Shown: positions 1 to 9,499 of the stretch, piece by piece | Numbering within the stretch: position 1 is the stretch's first letter | Layout of the letters: every line of letters starts with the position of its first letter | Assembly (NCBI GenBank): GCA_938017505.1 | Contig: CALIKV010000007.1 | Span: forward strand, 1 to 59,807 | From: an uncultured Sulfolobales archaeon | Lineage (GTDB): Archaea; Thermoproteota; Thermoprotei_A; Sulfolobales; NBVN01 | Length of the DNA: 59,807 bases | Reading direction: 5' to 3' | Made by a program: the position numbers and the translations under genes | Notes under the pieces: generated by a model | What the model was told of the DNA's origin: nothing | The model's database searches: none | Seen by the model: the letters and a program-made list of their open reading frames with translations, nothing else

Positions 1-2
1 CT

Positions 3-788
3 TCTTCCGGCGCCACAGTCGTTGTGTGCCAGAAGGGGATTGACGACGTAGCACAGCACTTCCTAGCGAAGAAAGGAATACTAGCGGTGAGGAGGGTGAA
101 GAGATCAGACATGGAAAAACTAGAGAAAGCAACGGGAGGAAAGATAATCAGCAACGTGGAGGACATGACCCCTAACGACCTAGGGTACGCGGAGCTTGTT
201 GAGGAGAGGAAGATAGGTGATGATAAGATGGTGTTCGTTGAGGGCACTAAGGACCCGAAGGCTGTAAGCATAATCATCAGAGGCGGTTTAGAGAGGGTTG
301 TCGACGAAGCTGAGAGGTCGTTTAGAGACGCCCTAAGCGTGGTGGCCGACGTCCTGAGACTGCCTAGGATCGTGTACGGTGGAGGCAGCTTCGAGGTGGA
401 AGTGGCTAAGCAGCTGAGGGAGTACGCGGCTAAGGTTGGGGGTAAGGAGCAATTAGCTGTGCTTGCTTTCGCAAAAGCCCTTGAAGGTATAGTGTCGGCG
501 TTAGTGGAGAACGCCGGTCTTGATCCGATAGACATGCTGTCAGAACTCAGAAGCGCGCATAACAAGCCGGATGGGATGATCTACGGGGTTAACGTCTTCA
601 AAGGCAAGGTAGATAGCATGGAGGAGATGGGCGTCATAGAGCCGCTAGCCGTTAAGACCAACGCCCTCAAAGCAGGGACTGAGGCAGCAACACTCATACT
701 GAGGATAGACGACGTCGTGGCTGCCAGCAAGGTCAAGGAAGAGAAGAAGGAGGAGAAGAAGAAGGAGGAGAAAGAGGAGGAGAAGTAA
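3..788 (+). CDS. ths: Thermosome subunit, C-terminal part (gene cut by window start)
   Basis: Group II chaperonin subunit, which forms the ATP-driven double-ring folding machine of the archaeal cytosol. The reading frame is open from base 3 with no start, so only about the last 262 residues of a roughly 550-residue protein are present. What is seen is the end of the apical domain (a [13 protein letters not shown] helix), then the intermediate and equatorial parts, with [17 protein letters not shown] and the [14 protein letters not shown] segment typical of thermosomes. The C-terminus is a highly charged Lys/Glu tail of about 20 residues instead of the Gly-Met-rich tail of many chaperonins. 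I cannot tell which paralogue (alpha, beta or gamma) this is. Family assignment is secure. Confidence 0.96.
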   Translation, partial: SSGATVVVCQKGIDDVAQHFLAKKGILAVRRVKRSDMEKLEKATGGKIISNVEDMTPNDLGYAELVEERKIGDDKMVFVEGTKDPKAVSIIIRGGLERVVDEAERSFRDALSVVADVLRLPRIVYGGGSFEVEVAKQLREYAAKVGGKEQLAVLAFAKALEGIVSALVENAGLDPIDMLSELRSAHNKPDGMIYGVNVFKGKVDSMEEMGVIEPLAVKTNALKAGTEAATLILRIDDVVAASKVKEEKKEEKKKEEKEEEK

Positions 789-1090
789 CACCGGAAGCGA
801 GTCTAGATCCTAGCCTTGAAGGAAGGAACAACCAGACTTTTTGTACGTAGCCTATCGCTCCCCGTCATCAATCATTACGCCTGATCACGAACCCCCTTCG
901 AACGTAACTACGAGAGCTCACGTCTAGACCCTTAATATTCACAGGACCTTAACTTACTGCGGAGTGATTCACGGGGAGAAATCCTGATCCTTGAGCCACT
1001 GCCGACGCTCAACCCTCTGAGGCTCGTAATTAATTAAACAAACGCCTTTTTAGGTTTTTAAGTGCTTAGTTAATTAGTGGTGGGACGCTA
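789..1090. other. Intergenic stretch before PAN, with likely PAN promoter
   Basis: About 300 bases without a supported gene. A T-rich box with core TTTTTAAG at about 1055-1062 lies about 30 bases before the TTG start of the PAN gene and is the likely TATA element. GGTGGG at 1078-1083 may serve as ribosome-binding site. The upstream half holds nothing I recognise; it should carry the thermosome terminator, but I see no strong T-run there. Confidence 0.4.
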
Positions 1091-2281
1091 TTGTCAGGTG
1101 TTGAGTTCGGCTCGCGGAGGAAGGGTCCGATCGACGATTACGCTAGGTATCTAGAGATGAGGATCCAGGAACTAGAGACTGAGGTAGAGTTCCTGAGGAA
1201 TGAGGTTAACTACTACAAGAAGGAGATCGAGAAGTTGCTCTCCACACCCCTGATCGAGGGCGTGTTGCTCGAGACCCTGCCTGACGGGAAGGCTGTGGTT
1301 AAGAGCTCCACTGGGCCTAACCTCGTTGTTGAGGTCATGGGCAACGTTGATTTAAGGAACGCTCGTCCCGGCTCCAGAGTCGTGCTCAACCAGAAGGGCT
1401 CTGCGGTTATCGGCCTGCTCCCTTCGCTTGAGGACCCATACGTGAGGGCTATGGAGGTTATTGAAAGACCTAACGTGAGGTACAGTGATGTCGGCGGGCT
1501 TAAAGAGCAGATAAGGGAGCTGAGTGAGGTTGTTGAACTGCCGTTGAAGAACCCAGGTCTCTTCAGGGAGATAGGGATAGAGCCTCCTAAGGGCGTCCTC
1601 CTCTACGGCCCCCCAGGCTGCGGTAAGACCCTCCTAGCTAAGGCGGTAGCGGGAGAGTCTAACGCGACCTTCGTAAGCTTGGTTTCATCCGAGTTAGCTC
1701 AGAAGTTTGTGGGTGAGGGAGCCAGGATGGTGAGGGAGATCTTCAGTTTTGCCAGGAAGAAGGCCCCAGCCATAATCCTCATCGACGAGCTTGACGCGAT
1801 AGGGGCTAAGAGACTCGACGTCGGGACCAGCGGTGAGAGGGAAATCCACAGGACGTTAACGCAACTACTAGCAGAGCTGGATGGGTTCGACCCTCTTGGG
1901 GATGTGAAGGTCCTAGCAACTACGAATAGGGTGGACATCCTGGATCCAGCGCTGCTGAGGCCAGGGAGATTTGACCGATTGATTGAAGTGCCTCTACCCA
2001 ACGTCAAAGGCCGCGTTGAAATATTCAGGATTCACACTGACAGGATGAAGGTCAAGGACGTTGATCTAGAGGAGCTAGCTAAGTTGACTGAGGGGGCTTC
2101 AGGAGCTGACATTAAGGCTATATGTACTGAGGCGGGGTTCATCGCTTTGAGGAGTAACAGGAACTATGTAGTCATGCAGGACTTCATAGAGGCGATAAGA
2201 AAGACCCTCAAGGATCGTTTCAGACCGTACGCCGAGGAGGTCGGCAGGACGCAAGACCGCAGGATACCTCCGGTGGTATGA
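1091..2281 (+). CDS. pan: Proteasome-activating nucleotidase (PAN)
   Basis: Hexameric AAA ATPase that unfolds substrates and feeds them to the 20S proteasome. Domain order fits PAN: N-terminal coiled coil (about 17-50), OB fold (about 55-112) and AAA module with Walker A GPPGCGKT (173-180), pore loop KFVGEG (205-210) and Walker B IILIDELD (228-235). At 396 residues it has the normal family length. Start is TTG with a GGTGGG motif upstream. The end is unusual: the last residues are RRIPPVV, so the hydrophobic-Tyr-X (HbYX) motif with which PAN tails open the proteasome gate is absent. The ATGA overlap with the next gene shows translational coupling to a PUA protein and a PAC2-family chaperone. 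Related Cdc48/AMA-type AAA proteins are possible, but the coiled coil plus OB layout favours PAN. Confidence 0.93.
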   Translation: MSGVEFGSRRKGPIDDYARYLEMRIQELETEVEFLRNEVNYYKKEIEKLLSTPLIEGVLLETLPDGKAVVKSSTGPNLVVEVMGNVDLRNARPGSRVVLNQKGSAVIGLLPSLEDPYVRAMEVIERPNVRYSDVGGLKEQIRELSEVVELPLKNPGLFREIGIEPPKGVLLYGPPGCGKTLLAKAVAGESNATFVSLVSSELAQKFVGEGARMVREIFSFARKKAPAIILIDELDAIGAKRLDVGTSGEREIHRTLTQLLAELDGFDPLGDVKVLATTNRVDILDPALLRPGRFDRLIEVPLPNVKGRVEIFRIHTDRMKVKDVDLEELAKLTEGASGADIKAICTEAGFIALRSNRNYVVMQDFIEAIRKTLKDRFRPYAEEVGRTQDRRIPPVV

Positions 2282-2781
2282 GATTGGTTTTTATTGTTAG
2301 GGAGGCGACTTCAGAGGAGTTAAGGAGTTTCAGAGCTATTCTAAGTTACCAGTTAGGAGTTGATATTGCGGGTAGAGCGCTCCCGCAGGGGCTCTTAGTA
2401 GGTGTTTCTCGGAACACTGAAAGGGTCAGGGCCTTAATAGACCCAATCACTCGAGAGATCCTGGCCACGGTGGTCGCTCAGACCAACACCCTGAACATCC
2501 ATTTAAGACTTGCCAGGACTCTACACTCACTTACGTCGCCGCCTAAACTACGAGTAGTCGTAGTCGATGAGATGGTGCCTGACCTGCTGGAGGCTGGGTC
2601 GTCGGTCTTCGCAAAGCACATCATAGCTGTTGACGAGTCTCTGCGGGCAGGTGATGAGGGGCTGGTGGTCAGTGAGGGTGATGAGCTCCTATGCGTTGGC
2701 AAGCTAGTGTTGTCCCCCGATGAAATACTTCAGTTATTAACCGGTCCGGCGGTGAGGATTAGGAGGTGTGTTAGTAAGTGA
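2278..2781 (+). CDS. PUA-domain protein (candidate detached C-terminal domain of arcTGT)
   Basis: A 167-residue protein whose last 80 residues look like a PUA RNA-binding domain: it contains [18 protein letters not shown] and a [17 protein letters not shown] strand pattern before a GPAVRIRR end. The first 85 residues are an unassigned alpha/beta segment. It overlaps PAN by 4 bases and the next gene by 4 bases, so the three are co-translated. The archaeosine transglycosylase gene, convergent and only about 740 bases away, lacks the C-terminal PUA domain found in the single-chain enzyme. I infer that this protein could supply it in trans. It could equally be an unrelated rRNA or tRNA-binding PUA protein. 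Confidence 0.75.
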   Translation: MRLVFIVREATSEELRSFRAILSYQLGVDIAGRALPQGLLVGVSRNTERVRALIDPITREILATVVAQTNTLNIHLRLARTLHSLTSPPKLRVVVVDEMVPDLLEAGSSVFAKHIIAVDESLRAGDEGLVVSEGDELLCVGKLVLSPDEILQLLTGPAVRIRRCVSK

Positions 2782-3512
2782 AGCCTGTTGAGGTAATCAT
2801 TTACAGGGAGTATGAGCAGCTGCTCAAGGAGCCTGGGAGGAGTTGGGTGCTCGTCACAGGGTTCCCCGGATTCGGTTACGTAGGAACTATAGCCACTAGG
2901 TATCTAGCCAGCAAGACCGGGTCCGTCAAGATAGGCGATATAGTAACCAAGTACATGCCCGATTTCGTCGCTGTAGAGGACTACGGGGTCATGACGCCTT
3001 ACGAGATATTCCTGGCTGAGGGGAATGGCCTCTTGACGGTGGTCAACAACGCGCTTCCATCAACGCCCGAGAGAGTTCCTTACGCACTAGCCCTGGCTGA
3101 GTGGTTTAAAAACGTGAACGGCAGTAGGGCCATACTTGCAGGCGGGCTTAACGTGAAACTCAGAGAAGGTGAGGAGGACTTCAGGTGGGTCTGCAACGTA
3201 GCGTGTGAGTGGGGTTTTAAGGAACCAGCGTTGAGTAAGGGCAACTACATAGTCGGGCCTCTAGCCACTCTATACACCATCTTCACGTTAAAGAAGATCC
3301 CTACGTTATTAATACTGCCTTACACAGAACCAGGCAAGTATGACCCCTCAGCCGCTGCCGTGTTCATAAGGGAGCTCAACAAGATCCTTAACATGAGCAT
3401 CGACGTAGGTGATTTAATAGAGTACTCTAAATTAGTAGCCTACGCGAAGGCCCTGATAGAGGAGGCCAGCAAGAAGAGTAAGGAGGACAAGGGTCCTAAG
3501 CTCTACATGTAG
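2778..3512 (+). CDS. PAC2-family proteasome assembly chaperone homologue (PbaB-like)
   Basis: A 244-residue member of the PAC2 (DUF75) family. Evidence is the VLVTGFPGFGYVGTIATRYL opening, typical of the family, and the GPLATLYTIFTLKKIPTL segment. The family includes the archaeal PbaA/PbaB proteins that help assemble or gate the 20S proteasome. Its extreme C-terminus is LYM, a perfect hydrophobic-Tyr-X motif; this is the tail type that docks into proteasome alpha-ring pockets. GTG start, 4-base overlap with the PUA gene, third gene of the PAN operon. Context and tail make a proteasome partner role likely, though direct function is inferred. The neighbouring PAN lacks such a tail, so this protein may provide the docking contact. 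Confidence 0.85.
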   Translation: MKPVEVIIYREYEQLLKEPGRSWVLVTGFPGFGYVGTIATRYLASKTGSVKIGDIVTKYMPDFVAVEDYGVMTPYEIFLAEGNGLLTVVNNALPSTPERVPYALALAEWFKNVNGSRAILAGGLNVKLREGEEDFRWVCNVACEWGFKEPALSKGNYIVGPLATLYTIFTLKKIPTLLILPYTEPGKYDPSAAAVFIRELNKILNMSIDVGDLIEYSKLVAYAKALIEEASKKSKEDKGPKLYM

Positions 3513-3517
3513 CGTGT

Positions 3518-5074
3518 CTAACAGAGCTCAACTAACCTAACATTGCTCGACTTTTTGAATTCCTCGAACAATTCACTCCTGCTCCAGGAGTGTTCGGAAC
3601 ACGTTACAATGATGACTTCAGAAGAATCCGTTATCTTGCTGTGGAAGATCTTACGGATCTCCGTGAGCATGTGTCTAACCAAGGACTCGCTGGGTGTTAG
3701 GGACATCTCAAACTGGGAGTATGGGAACACCTCATCCAGCTCGACCGGCACTACGTTGAAGTAAGGGATGTATATCAAAGCGCGGGACTCCTGATCAATA
3801 AGTCCAGAGGCAAGGACTTTCCTATAGGTCCTCGATGTTCTGAAGGGCTTCTCGTCAGGGGCGCCGGGGATCAGGATAACCCTCCTCTCGTTCTTGAAGT
3901 CCATCTTCTCAACGAATGCTCTATGACGAATCAGCTCTGGCCTGTGATATGACGTATCGTCATATAGGAAGATCGCGTGGGCATCGCCCTTGAATCGAGG
4001 GTCGAGCCTCTCTATCCAGCCAGCATATTTAATCAATGCGTTAAGGGCTTCTCTGAGTGACGGATGGGTTCTAGCCCGCTCCTCAATCAGCTCCCATAAC
4101 CTACCTTCCTTCACGGCGGTCTTAACGCGCTTTATTTCCTTGTTTATCACGTGCAGGTTATGTATTGAGAGTAGCTTGACCCTCTCAATCCCCTCCAGGC
4201 TCATGAGGTCTTTAGGCGTGTACTTACTGCAGACCTCACACTCGCAAGGTAGGTACTCGAGGTCTGTGAGCCTGTAGGTGCCGTTCTCGCTCATATACCT
4301 CCCGTCTCTAGCATAAAGGATGTAGGAGGCCGAGTCGAAGCTATCTACTCCTAGAGCCACCATGAAAGGGATTATTAAGGGATGCCCACCGCCGAACAAG
4401 TGAACAGGTTTATCCAGAGGCAGTATGGTCTTAGCAGTAGCCACCATATCCACGATCCTTCTGAAATCGTACTTCTCCAACACGGTTACCGGGGAACCTA
4501 TGGCGTACATGTCGTAACCGTCTATCAATCTAGCCTCCTCAGCGGATCTGGCAACTAAATCTAAATGCACCCCGCCCTGTATTGGGAGAACCCAGACGAC
4601 GTCGCTCTCCCCAATCACGTTCGCGGTGATCCGAGCTCTCCTCAACGTCTCCTCAACACTGTCCCTAGCCTCCTCATAGCTCGCGTCATCCCTCGTAGGG
4701 ATGTCAGCGATCACCGCTATGTCGGAGTCTATATCCCTCTGGAAAACCGCTATCTCAACAGGGTCTATCTTCACTTTCCTACCGTACCTCAGTATCTGGT
4801 ACGCGCCTGAGTCAGTCATAACGACCCCGCTGAACCCAATCACTCTCTTAACACCGAGTTCCTTGGCTTTATCTCCGAGAGACTGTTTTATTATGTAGGC
4901 GTTGGTTATGACCTGGTTGAAGCCGATCCTCCTTACCTCCTCTGACGGTAACTCCCTCCCCTGCTTAACGGGATTTATGACCGGGAAAAACGCTGGGGTC
5001 TCTACCACTCCTGACTTGGTCTTCAGCCTACCAATCCTGCCGGCCAGATCCTTATCTCTAACTTCAAAACTCAT
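3518..5074 (-). CDS. tgtA: Archaeosine tRNA-guanine transglycosylase (arcTGT), without PUA domain
   Basis: Exchanges guanine-15 of tRNA for the archaeosine precursor preQ0. The catalytic (beta/alpha)8 domain occupies about residues 1-340, with the TDSGAYQ motif at 87-93, the catalytic FDSASY region near 246-251, and zinc ligands CECEVC at 277-282 plus a histidine near 305. The C1/C2 region follows to residue 518. Single-chain archaeal enzymes are around 580 residues because they end in a PUA (C3) domain. That domain is missing here, and a separate PUA gene lies close by in the convergent PAN operon. ATG start at 5074. Stop lies 5 bases from the stop of the PAC2 gene. Confidence 0.95.
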   Translation of the reverse strand: MSFEVRDKDLAGRIGRLKTKSGVVETPAFFPVINPVKQGRELPSEEVRRIGFNQVITNAYIIKQSLGDKAKELGVKRVIGFSGVVMTDSGAYQILRYGRKVKIDPVEIAVFQRDIDSDIAVIADIPTRDDASYEEARDSVEETLRRARITANVIGESDVVWVLPIQGGVHLDLVARSAEEARLIDGYDMYAIGSPVTVLEKYDFRRIVDMVATAKTILPLDKPVHLFGGGHPLIIPFMVALGVDSFDSASYILYARDGRYMSENGTYRLTDLEYLPCECEVCSKYTPKDLMSLEGIERVKLLSIHNLHVINKEIKRVKTAVKEGRLWELIEERARTHPSLREALNALIKYAGWIERLDPRFKGDAHAIFLYDDTSYHRPELIRHRAFVEKMDFKNERRVILIPGAPDEKPFRTSRTYRKVLASGLIDQESRALIYIPYFNVVPVELDEVFPYSQFEMSLTPSESLVRHMLTEIRKIFHSKITDSSEVIIVTCSEHSWSRSELFEEFKKSSNVRLVELC

Positions 5075-5111
5075 ACTACCTCTACCGCAATCCCTGTTGT
5101 GGTGAAGTGCA

Positions 5112-5582
5112 CTAGACCTGAGGCTGAGTACCCCGTCTCTTTACCTCTAAGTATTCTTGGAGGGCACTGTAGAGTTTACCTGCCAACGCACCAGCCCCTT
5201 CAACCCCGTTCTCCGTTATCTTGAATTTATCGTACACGTAAACGGCGTGGGCCTCCTTAATCACCTTAATGAACGAGGAAGGTATGTTCAGCTTTGATGT
5301 GATGTATTTCCCGAACTCCTCAGGGTCGAATAGGGGCCTCGTCTCGAAGATTATTTCAGAGATCCTCGAACCATTAATAAAGACTTTGTAGAAGGTCTTG
5401 CCCTCCTGATTCCTAGCGTTCTCAAGAACTAAGTGTAGGGAGAACCTCTCACTTAGGTCCAGCCCTATCAACCTACCCGTGTAGGCTGACCCGTCAGTGA
5501 GCCTGACCGTTATCTCGTTGCCTAATAAACCGTTGAGCTCGCTTATTAAACCCCTCAACGCCGACTGCGTGACTGCACCCAT
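5112..5582 (-). CDS. Archaeal Sm-like protein (SmAP3 type)
   Basis: A 156-residue protein. The N-terminal 75 residues match the Lsm fold: Sm1-like LGNEITVRLTDGSAYTGRL followed by strand 4/5 residues around FINGSRISEIIF. A C-terminal extension of about 80 residues is characteristic of the SmAP3 subfamily rather than of the short SmAP1/2 proteins. Lsm rings bind U-rich RNA; the particular role of SmAP3 is not settled. ATG start at 5582. It lies 37 bases upstream of tgtA on the same strand, so the two RNA genes may be co-transcribed. Confidence 0.88.
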   Translation of the reverse strand: MGAVTQSALRGLISELNGLLGNEITVRLTDGSAYTGRLIGLDLSERFSLHLVLENARNQEGKTFYKVFINGSRISEIIFETRPLFDPEEFGKYITSKLNIPSSFIKVIKEAHAVYVYDKFKITENGVEGAGALAGKLYSALQEYLEVKRRGTQPQV

Positions 5583-5735
5583 TTCCGCTACCTAAACTTG
5601 ATATAGTTAAGTAGACCTTAAAAATTCACGAGGTTTAATCGTAACACCCTGCCTCCCCCTACCCCTCGGGACAGGGCTTTCATCCATTACGAACCCTGGA
5701 AAACTATTAGAGGGTGTGGAGATTAACGTTCACGT

Positions 5736-6473
5736 TTAACATCTTCCACGCTCTTTTAGCGTTCTTAAAAGCGGTATCTCATTCAATTTCCTCGGGTCAA
5801 TGAACTCCCAGAGTAGCCCTGCAGGTCTTACCCTAGGGCCTTTAGCCTGCAGGGTCTTCGTAGGCGTCACTATCCAATCGACTGTGAAGTCCCATGGCTC
5901 AAGAGGCATTCTTTCAATCACTACTTGAAGGTCGTGGACTGTAGTGACTATGTTTGTCTCAGGAGCTACTCTACCACACTCGAATAATATCCCGTACTCA
6001 AGCTCTGAGTACCCTTCCCCCTTACCTAACCTCCCACCGAAGACATCGACAACTACAGAACCCGTTACTATTAGATCCACTTTAGGCAAGCTCCAAGGCT
6101 CCACGCGCTCGCCATGCTTGAAAGCCCCACTTATCGTTGACGCATAACCAACCTCACTACTAGACATCTTACCAGGGTCCAAGAGCAAGAAGCCCTCGGA
6201 AACCCTCGGGGTAGGCATTATGAGAACCCTGCCTGAGCGTAGCACTAACTCACGCACGGGTCTCTGAGGCGAATCAGGACTAACCTCCACTACGCTGAGG
6301 TTCCTGAGGGTGTCTAGGTTAAACAGCCTTAACGCAGCTAACTCAGCCCCGACGAAGTTAGGAATCCTCCCGTGAACTGGGTAAGGAAACCTAGCTACGT
6401 TGCTTGATTCCATCAAGGCCCAAACGCTCCTCCTTAGATTCGCCCTGAACTTCCTTAGGTCCGCTGAACTCAT
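5736..6473 (-). CDS. 5-formyltetrahydrofolate cyclo-ligase family protein
   Basis: A 245-residue member of the MTHFS/5-FCL family. The diagnostic glycine-rich nucleotide-binding motif GGRLGKGEGYSELEYGIL lies near 148-165, preceded by VDLIVTGSVVVDVFG. Bacterial and eukaryotic members close 5-formyl-THF to methenyl-THF using ATP. In archaea the true substrate is uncertain, because these organisms may use a methanopterin-like carrier; several candidate genes for such a carrier occur between 38 and 46 kb. ATG start at 6473. It lies in a minus-strand run with Pelota upstream and SmAP3 downstream. Confidence 0.85.
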   Translation of the reverse strand: MSSADLRKFRANLRRSVWALMESSNVARFPYPVHGRIPNFVGAELAALRLFNLDTLRNLSVVEVSPDSPQRPVRELVLRSGRVLIMPTPRVSEGFLLLDPGKMSSSEVGYASTISGAFKHGERVEPWSLPKVDLIVTGSVVVDVFGGRLGKGEGYSELEYGILFECGRVAPETNIVTTVHDLQVVIERMPLEPWDFTVDWIVTPTKTLQAKGPRVRPAGLLWEFIDPRKLNEIPLLRTLKERGRC

Positions 6474-6557
6474 TGGTCAGCCCCTTCAGCCCTAACCAAG
6501 GTACGTAGTGAGATCGTTCTGTAACCTTCCTTCAGGAGTGGAGGTTGTGAGATCTGT

Positions 6558-7622
6558 CTAGGCACTTCTCTCACCAGGGAGGGAGTATCTGAGGATCGCT
6601 ATGATGCCGCCTAACCCCCTAAGCTTAAGCGCTAGCGGTGACTCGGCAGGAACGATTCTGACCTTACCGCCTCTCTCCTCAACGACGTTGAGAACCTCCT
6701 CAGCAATGCTCGAGTCCTCGGAGCTCAGCACGTCCTCAACTGCTAGGAGAGTCTCCACGGCATTGCTCAGCGCCGCGTACTTGACGTCGTTAAGTCCGTA
6801 GGCAACCCTCTCAGGCTGTGTCATGAGCAACCTGAGGAACCTGCTTAGCATCGCTTCACCCTCTACGATGACGTACTCCTGAAGCAGTTTCCTAACAGAG
6901 TCCCTCCTGAGTAATTCCTCCACACCAGCTCTACCGCCTATAGATACTGAATCGACGAAGATCCGTGCTCTCCTACCTACACATGCCTTAAGCTCCTTAC
7001 CTAGAGCCTCCCTGAGCACGACAGGAGACCCTACTACTATGAAGTCCACGCCCTCGGAATCCACGTACATCATAACGTCCTTAGCAAGTTGCTTAGCCAA
7101 GGCCTCTATCGACGAGTCATCGTCGTCCCTGAGTCCTGGCAGTGTTAAGTCGTTCAAATACCTCACACCCTGTTCGTAGAGGATTGCCAGGGATGCCTCG
7201 TCGAAGTCCGCAGCCACGAGTAGAGTCTTAAACCTCTTCTTGCTGGAGGCGCTCTCCAGCTTCTTCACTGCTGCCCGGCTTAAGGACTCCCTGAAAACCG
7301 TTAACTCGCTTCCCACGTCCACGTTCAGCGTGTGGTGAGAGCCTTTCAACCCATACTCCTCAGGACCCTCAACGATCACGCCGTGGATCCTTAACCTACT
7401 GGCGAAAGGCTGAAAGTAGACCTTCTCAACTTTAACGGCTAGACTCATCGGCAACCTCCTCTTACCCTCACCATCCATCTTGACGTCCCTTGAAGTCCTA
7501 GCAACGACTACGTCGCCCTCCTTGAGGAGGTTCTTAAGGATCCAGAGATCGTCAACGTCTTCAACTCTAACCCTGACCCAACCCCTCCTCAGATCCTTGT
7601 CAATCACCTTCACTCGATACAC
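6558..7622 (-). CDS. pelA: mRNA surveillance protein Pelota
   Basis: Archaeal Pelota/Dom34, an eRF1-like factor that enters the A site of stalled ribosomes and with aEF1A and ABCE1 splits them. At 354 residues it has the family length. The N-terminal Lsm-like domain (1-130) includes LKEGDVVVARTSRDVK and HGVIVEGPEEYGLKGSHHTL. The central domain (about 130-260) and the C-terminal L7Ae-like domain (about 260-350, with YGLNDVKYAALSNAVETLL) follow. As expected for Pelota there is no GGQ motif. The start is GTG at 7622. Confidence 0.95.
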   Translation of the reverse strand: MYRVKVIDKDLRRGWVRVRVEDVDDLWILKNLLKEGDVVVARTSRDVKMDGEGKRRLPMSLAVKVEKVYFQPFASRLRIHGVIVEGPEEYGLKGSHHTLNVDVGSELTVFRESLSRAAVKKLESASSKKRFKTLLVAADFDEASLAILYEQGVRYLNDLTLPGLRDDDDSSIEALAKQLAKDVMMYVDSEGVDFIVVGSPVVLREALGKELKACVGRRARIFVDSVSIGGRAGVEELLRRDSVRKLLQEYVIVEGEAMLSRFLRLLMTQPERVAYGLNDVKYAALSNAVETLLAVEDVLSSEDSSIAEEVLNVVEERGGKVRIVPAESPLALKLRGLGGIIAILRYSLPGERSA

Positions 7623-7721
7623 TACACCGAAATAGATTGAATTATAGCGTTATTAACTACCTCCACCCTAAGGACACGTGTTCTATTGTAAAAACGTTGT
7701 TGACCTTCCAGCGAGTCCGAG

Positions 7722-9107
7722 TCACTCCCACGCCGCCATGTACTTAATTACCTCGTCAGGCACTACACCTTGGATTACGTCACGTGTCGATTCCTCTATT
7801 ATCTCAAGCCCTCTCTCAAGGTCCTCCTCAGGTATTGTCAGCGGGGGGGCTATCCTTAGCACATTACCGTATTTCCCGTAGGTCATCATGATAAGCCCTC
7901 TCTCCCACGCCCTCCATATGATCTTTAGAGCGGTGATTCTGTCCGGTTCTTTAGTCTTCTTGTTCTTGACCACGTCAACGCCCAGCATTAACCCGATGCC
8001 CCTGACATCCCCGACCACCTCGTATCTCTCCTTAAGCTCGTTCAGCCTTCTTAACGCGTAGGCGCCGAGGCGTTGAGCCCTATCAGCTAGGTTGTTCTCT
8101 AGGACGTACTTCACAGCGGCTATAGACCCAGCGACGGAGGCGGCGTGCGCCGCCGAGGTTGCGAAGAACGTCTGCGGGGGGGCTGGCTCAAGCACGTCCC
8201 TCCTACCGACGACCGCCGAGACCGGCATCCCCCCTCCAAGGGCCTTGCCCAGAACCATTAGATCCGGCACGATGTTGTAATGCTCTATAGCGAACAGCCT
8301 CCCAGTCCTGCCCATCCCGGTCTGCACTTCATCGTCTATGAGGACCATCCCATACTCCTTAGTTACCCTCCTAATACCGTTCATGAAGTTCTCAGGTGGT
8401 ATGAGAACCCCTCCATCACCTTGCACAGGCTCTATGATTAACGCCGCGAACGACTCACCAGCTACGTTCCTCCTGAAGAACTTCTCTATCTTATCCAGGT
8501 AGTACTCCCCGCACTCGACGGGATCCTCAACACCCCCGGCGCACCTGTACGTATCCGGGTACTCCAGGAAGTATATGCCGTGTAGCGGGATGGCGTTCCT
8601 TAGCTCAGGGCTGAAGGACCCGCCCACAGCTATGTCGAGTGCTGTGGTGCCGTGGTAAGAGTAAGTGAACGACGCTATATTCGGCCTCCTCGTGAACATT
8701 AACGCCGCCTTTAAGGCCGTGTCGTTAACGTCTCCTCCGCTTAACCCGATGACCACCTTCTTCTCGTGGTTCCCAGGCGTTATCCTTACAAGGAGCTCTG
8801 CAAGCTCCACCACGGGCTCGTGGTATAGGTAAAGACAGTAATGAATGAACTTATCTAGGTGCTCCTTCACAGCGCTGATCACTCTCTCGTTACTGTGACC
8901 AACGTTATATGTGGCGGCGCTCGACAGGAAATCAACGTACTCGTTGCCGTCAAGATCCCATAGCCTGGCGTTCCTAGCCCTCGAAATCGCTATCGGGAAG
9001 TATTTGAAAGCCTGGCTGAAGGAGACGTACTCCTTATACTTGTTAACGACCTTAAGGCTCTCCGTGATTTTTTTGGTGGTCGGTATCTGTGTAGGGGTTG
9101 ATGACAT
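7722..9107 (-). CDS. Class III PLP aminotransferase (acetylornithine/GABA aminotransferase-like)
   Basis: PLP-dependent fold-type I enzyme of the class III group. It shows GTTALDIAVGGSFSPE, IEPVQGDGGVLIPP, the cofactor aspartate in LIDDEVQTGMGRTG and the Schiff-base lysine in LGKALGGGMPVSA. Annotated relatives include 4-aminobutyrate, ornithine and acetylornithine aminotransferases, and hyperthermophile relatives that act as amino-acid racemases, so substrate is open. I prefer the ATG at 9107 because GGGGTG sits 4 bases before it; an in-frame ATG at 9119 would add four residues. A divergent alanine/glycine symporter nearby fits an amino-acid role. Confidence 0.9.
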   Translation of the reverse strand: MSSTPTQIPTTKKITESLKVVNKYKEYVSFSQAFKYFPIAISRARNARLWDLDGNEYVDFLSSAATYNVGHSNERVISAVKEHLDKFIHYCLYLYHEPVVELAELLVRITPGNHEKKVVIGLSGGDVNDTALKAALMFTRRPNIASFTYSYHGTTALDIAVGGSFSPELRNAIPLHGIYFLEYPDTYRCAGGVEDPVECGEYYLDKIEKFFRRNVAGESFAALIIEPVQGDGGVLIPPENFMNGIRRVTKEYGMVLIDDEVQTGMGRTGRLFAIEHYNIVPDLMVLGKALGGGMPVSAVVGRRDVLEPAPPQTFFATSAAHAASVAGSIAAVKYVLENNLADRAQRLGAYALRRLNELKERYEVVGDVRGIGLMLGVDVVKNKKTKEPDRITALKIIWRAWERGLIMMTYGKYGNVLRIAPPLTIPEEDLERGLEIIEESTRDVIQGVVPDEVIKYMAAWE

Positions 9108-9259
9108 TAAACACCCCATTATTAAAACGTGCAGAGGCTTTAATATGTTTCGACTAGAGCGCTCGGGGGCAGTCGATCCGAGGGACTGACCCTCAATTGC
9201 AGGAGCGGAAAGAACGCACTTGGATGTGTGGAGGAGACGTTAAAAACATGTAATTGTAT

Positions 9260-9499
9260 TTACACGTATTTCCATAGACCAGTTCTCTCGACCTTACCTC
9301 TCCCTATAAACCATGCGGCAGTTCCTAAGAGCATCACTATCAGCACGGTCCCGACATGCATCCCTATATCCCTGACAACGCTCTCAATGTTCTCACTAAA
9401 CGCTATGGATATTGTGAGTAAAGCCATAATCAACATGCCAACGATCCATGACGTGAACGCTGCATCTCTATCTTTCGAGCGAACCTCGAATTCAGTCAT
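9260..9499 (-). CDS. Small membrane protein, two transmembrane helices
   Basis: A 79-residue protein with two predicted membrane helices, about 17-37 and 47-67, joined by an acidic loop. No family recognised. Support for a real gene: a strong ribosome-binding site GGGGTGGT lies 3 bases before the ATG at 9499, and an AT-rich promoter region lies upstream, shared with the divergent symporter gene. It may work with the symporter, but only position suggests this. Confidence 0.65.
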   Translation of the reverse strand: MTEFEVRSKDRDAAFTSWIVGMLIMALLTISIAFSENIESVVRDIGMHVGTVLIVMLLGTAAWFIGRGKVERTGLWKYV

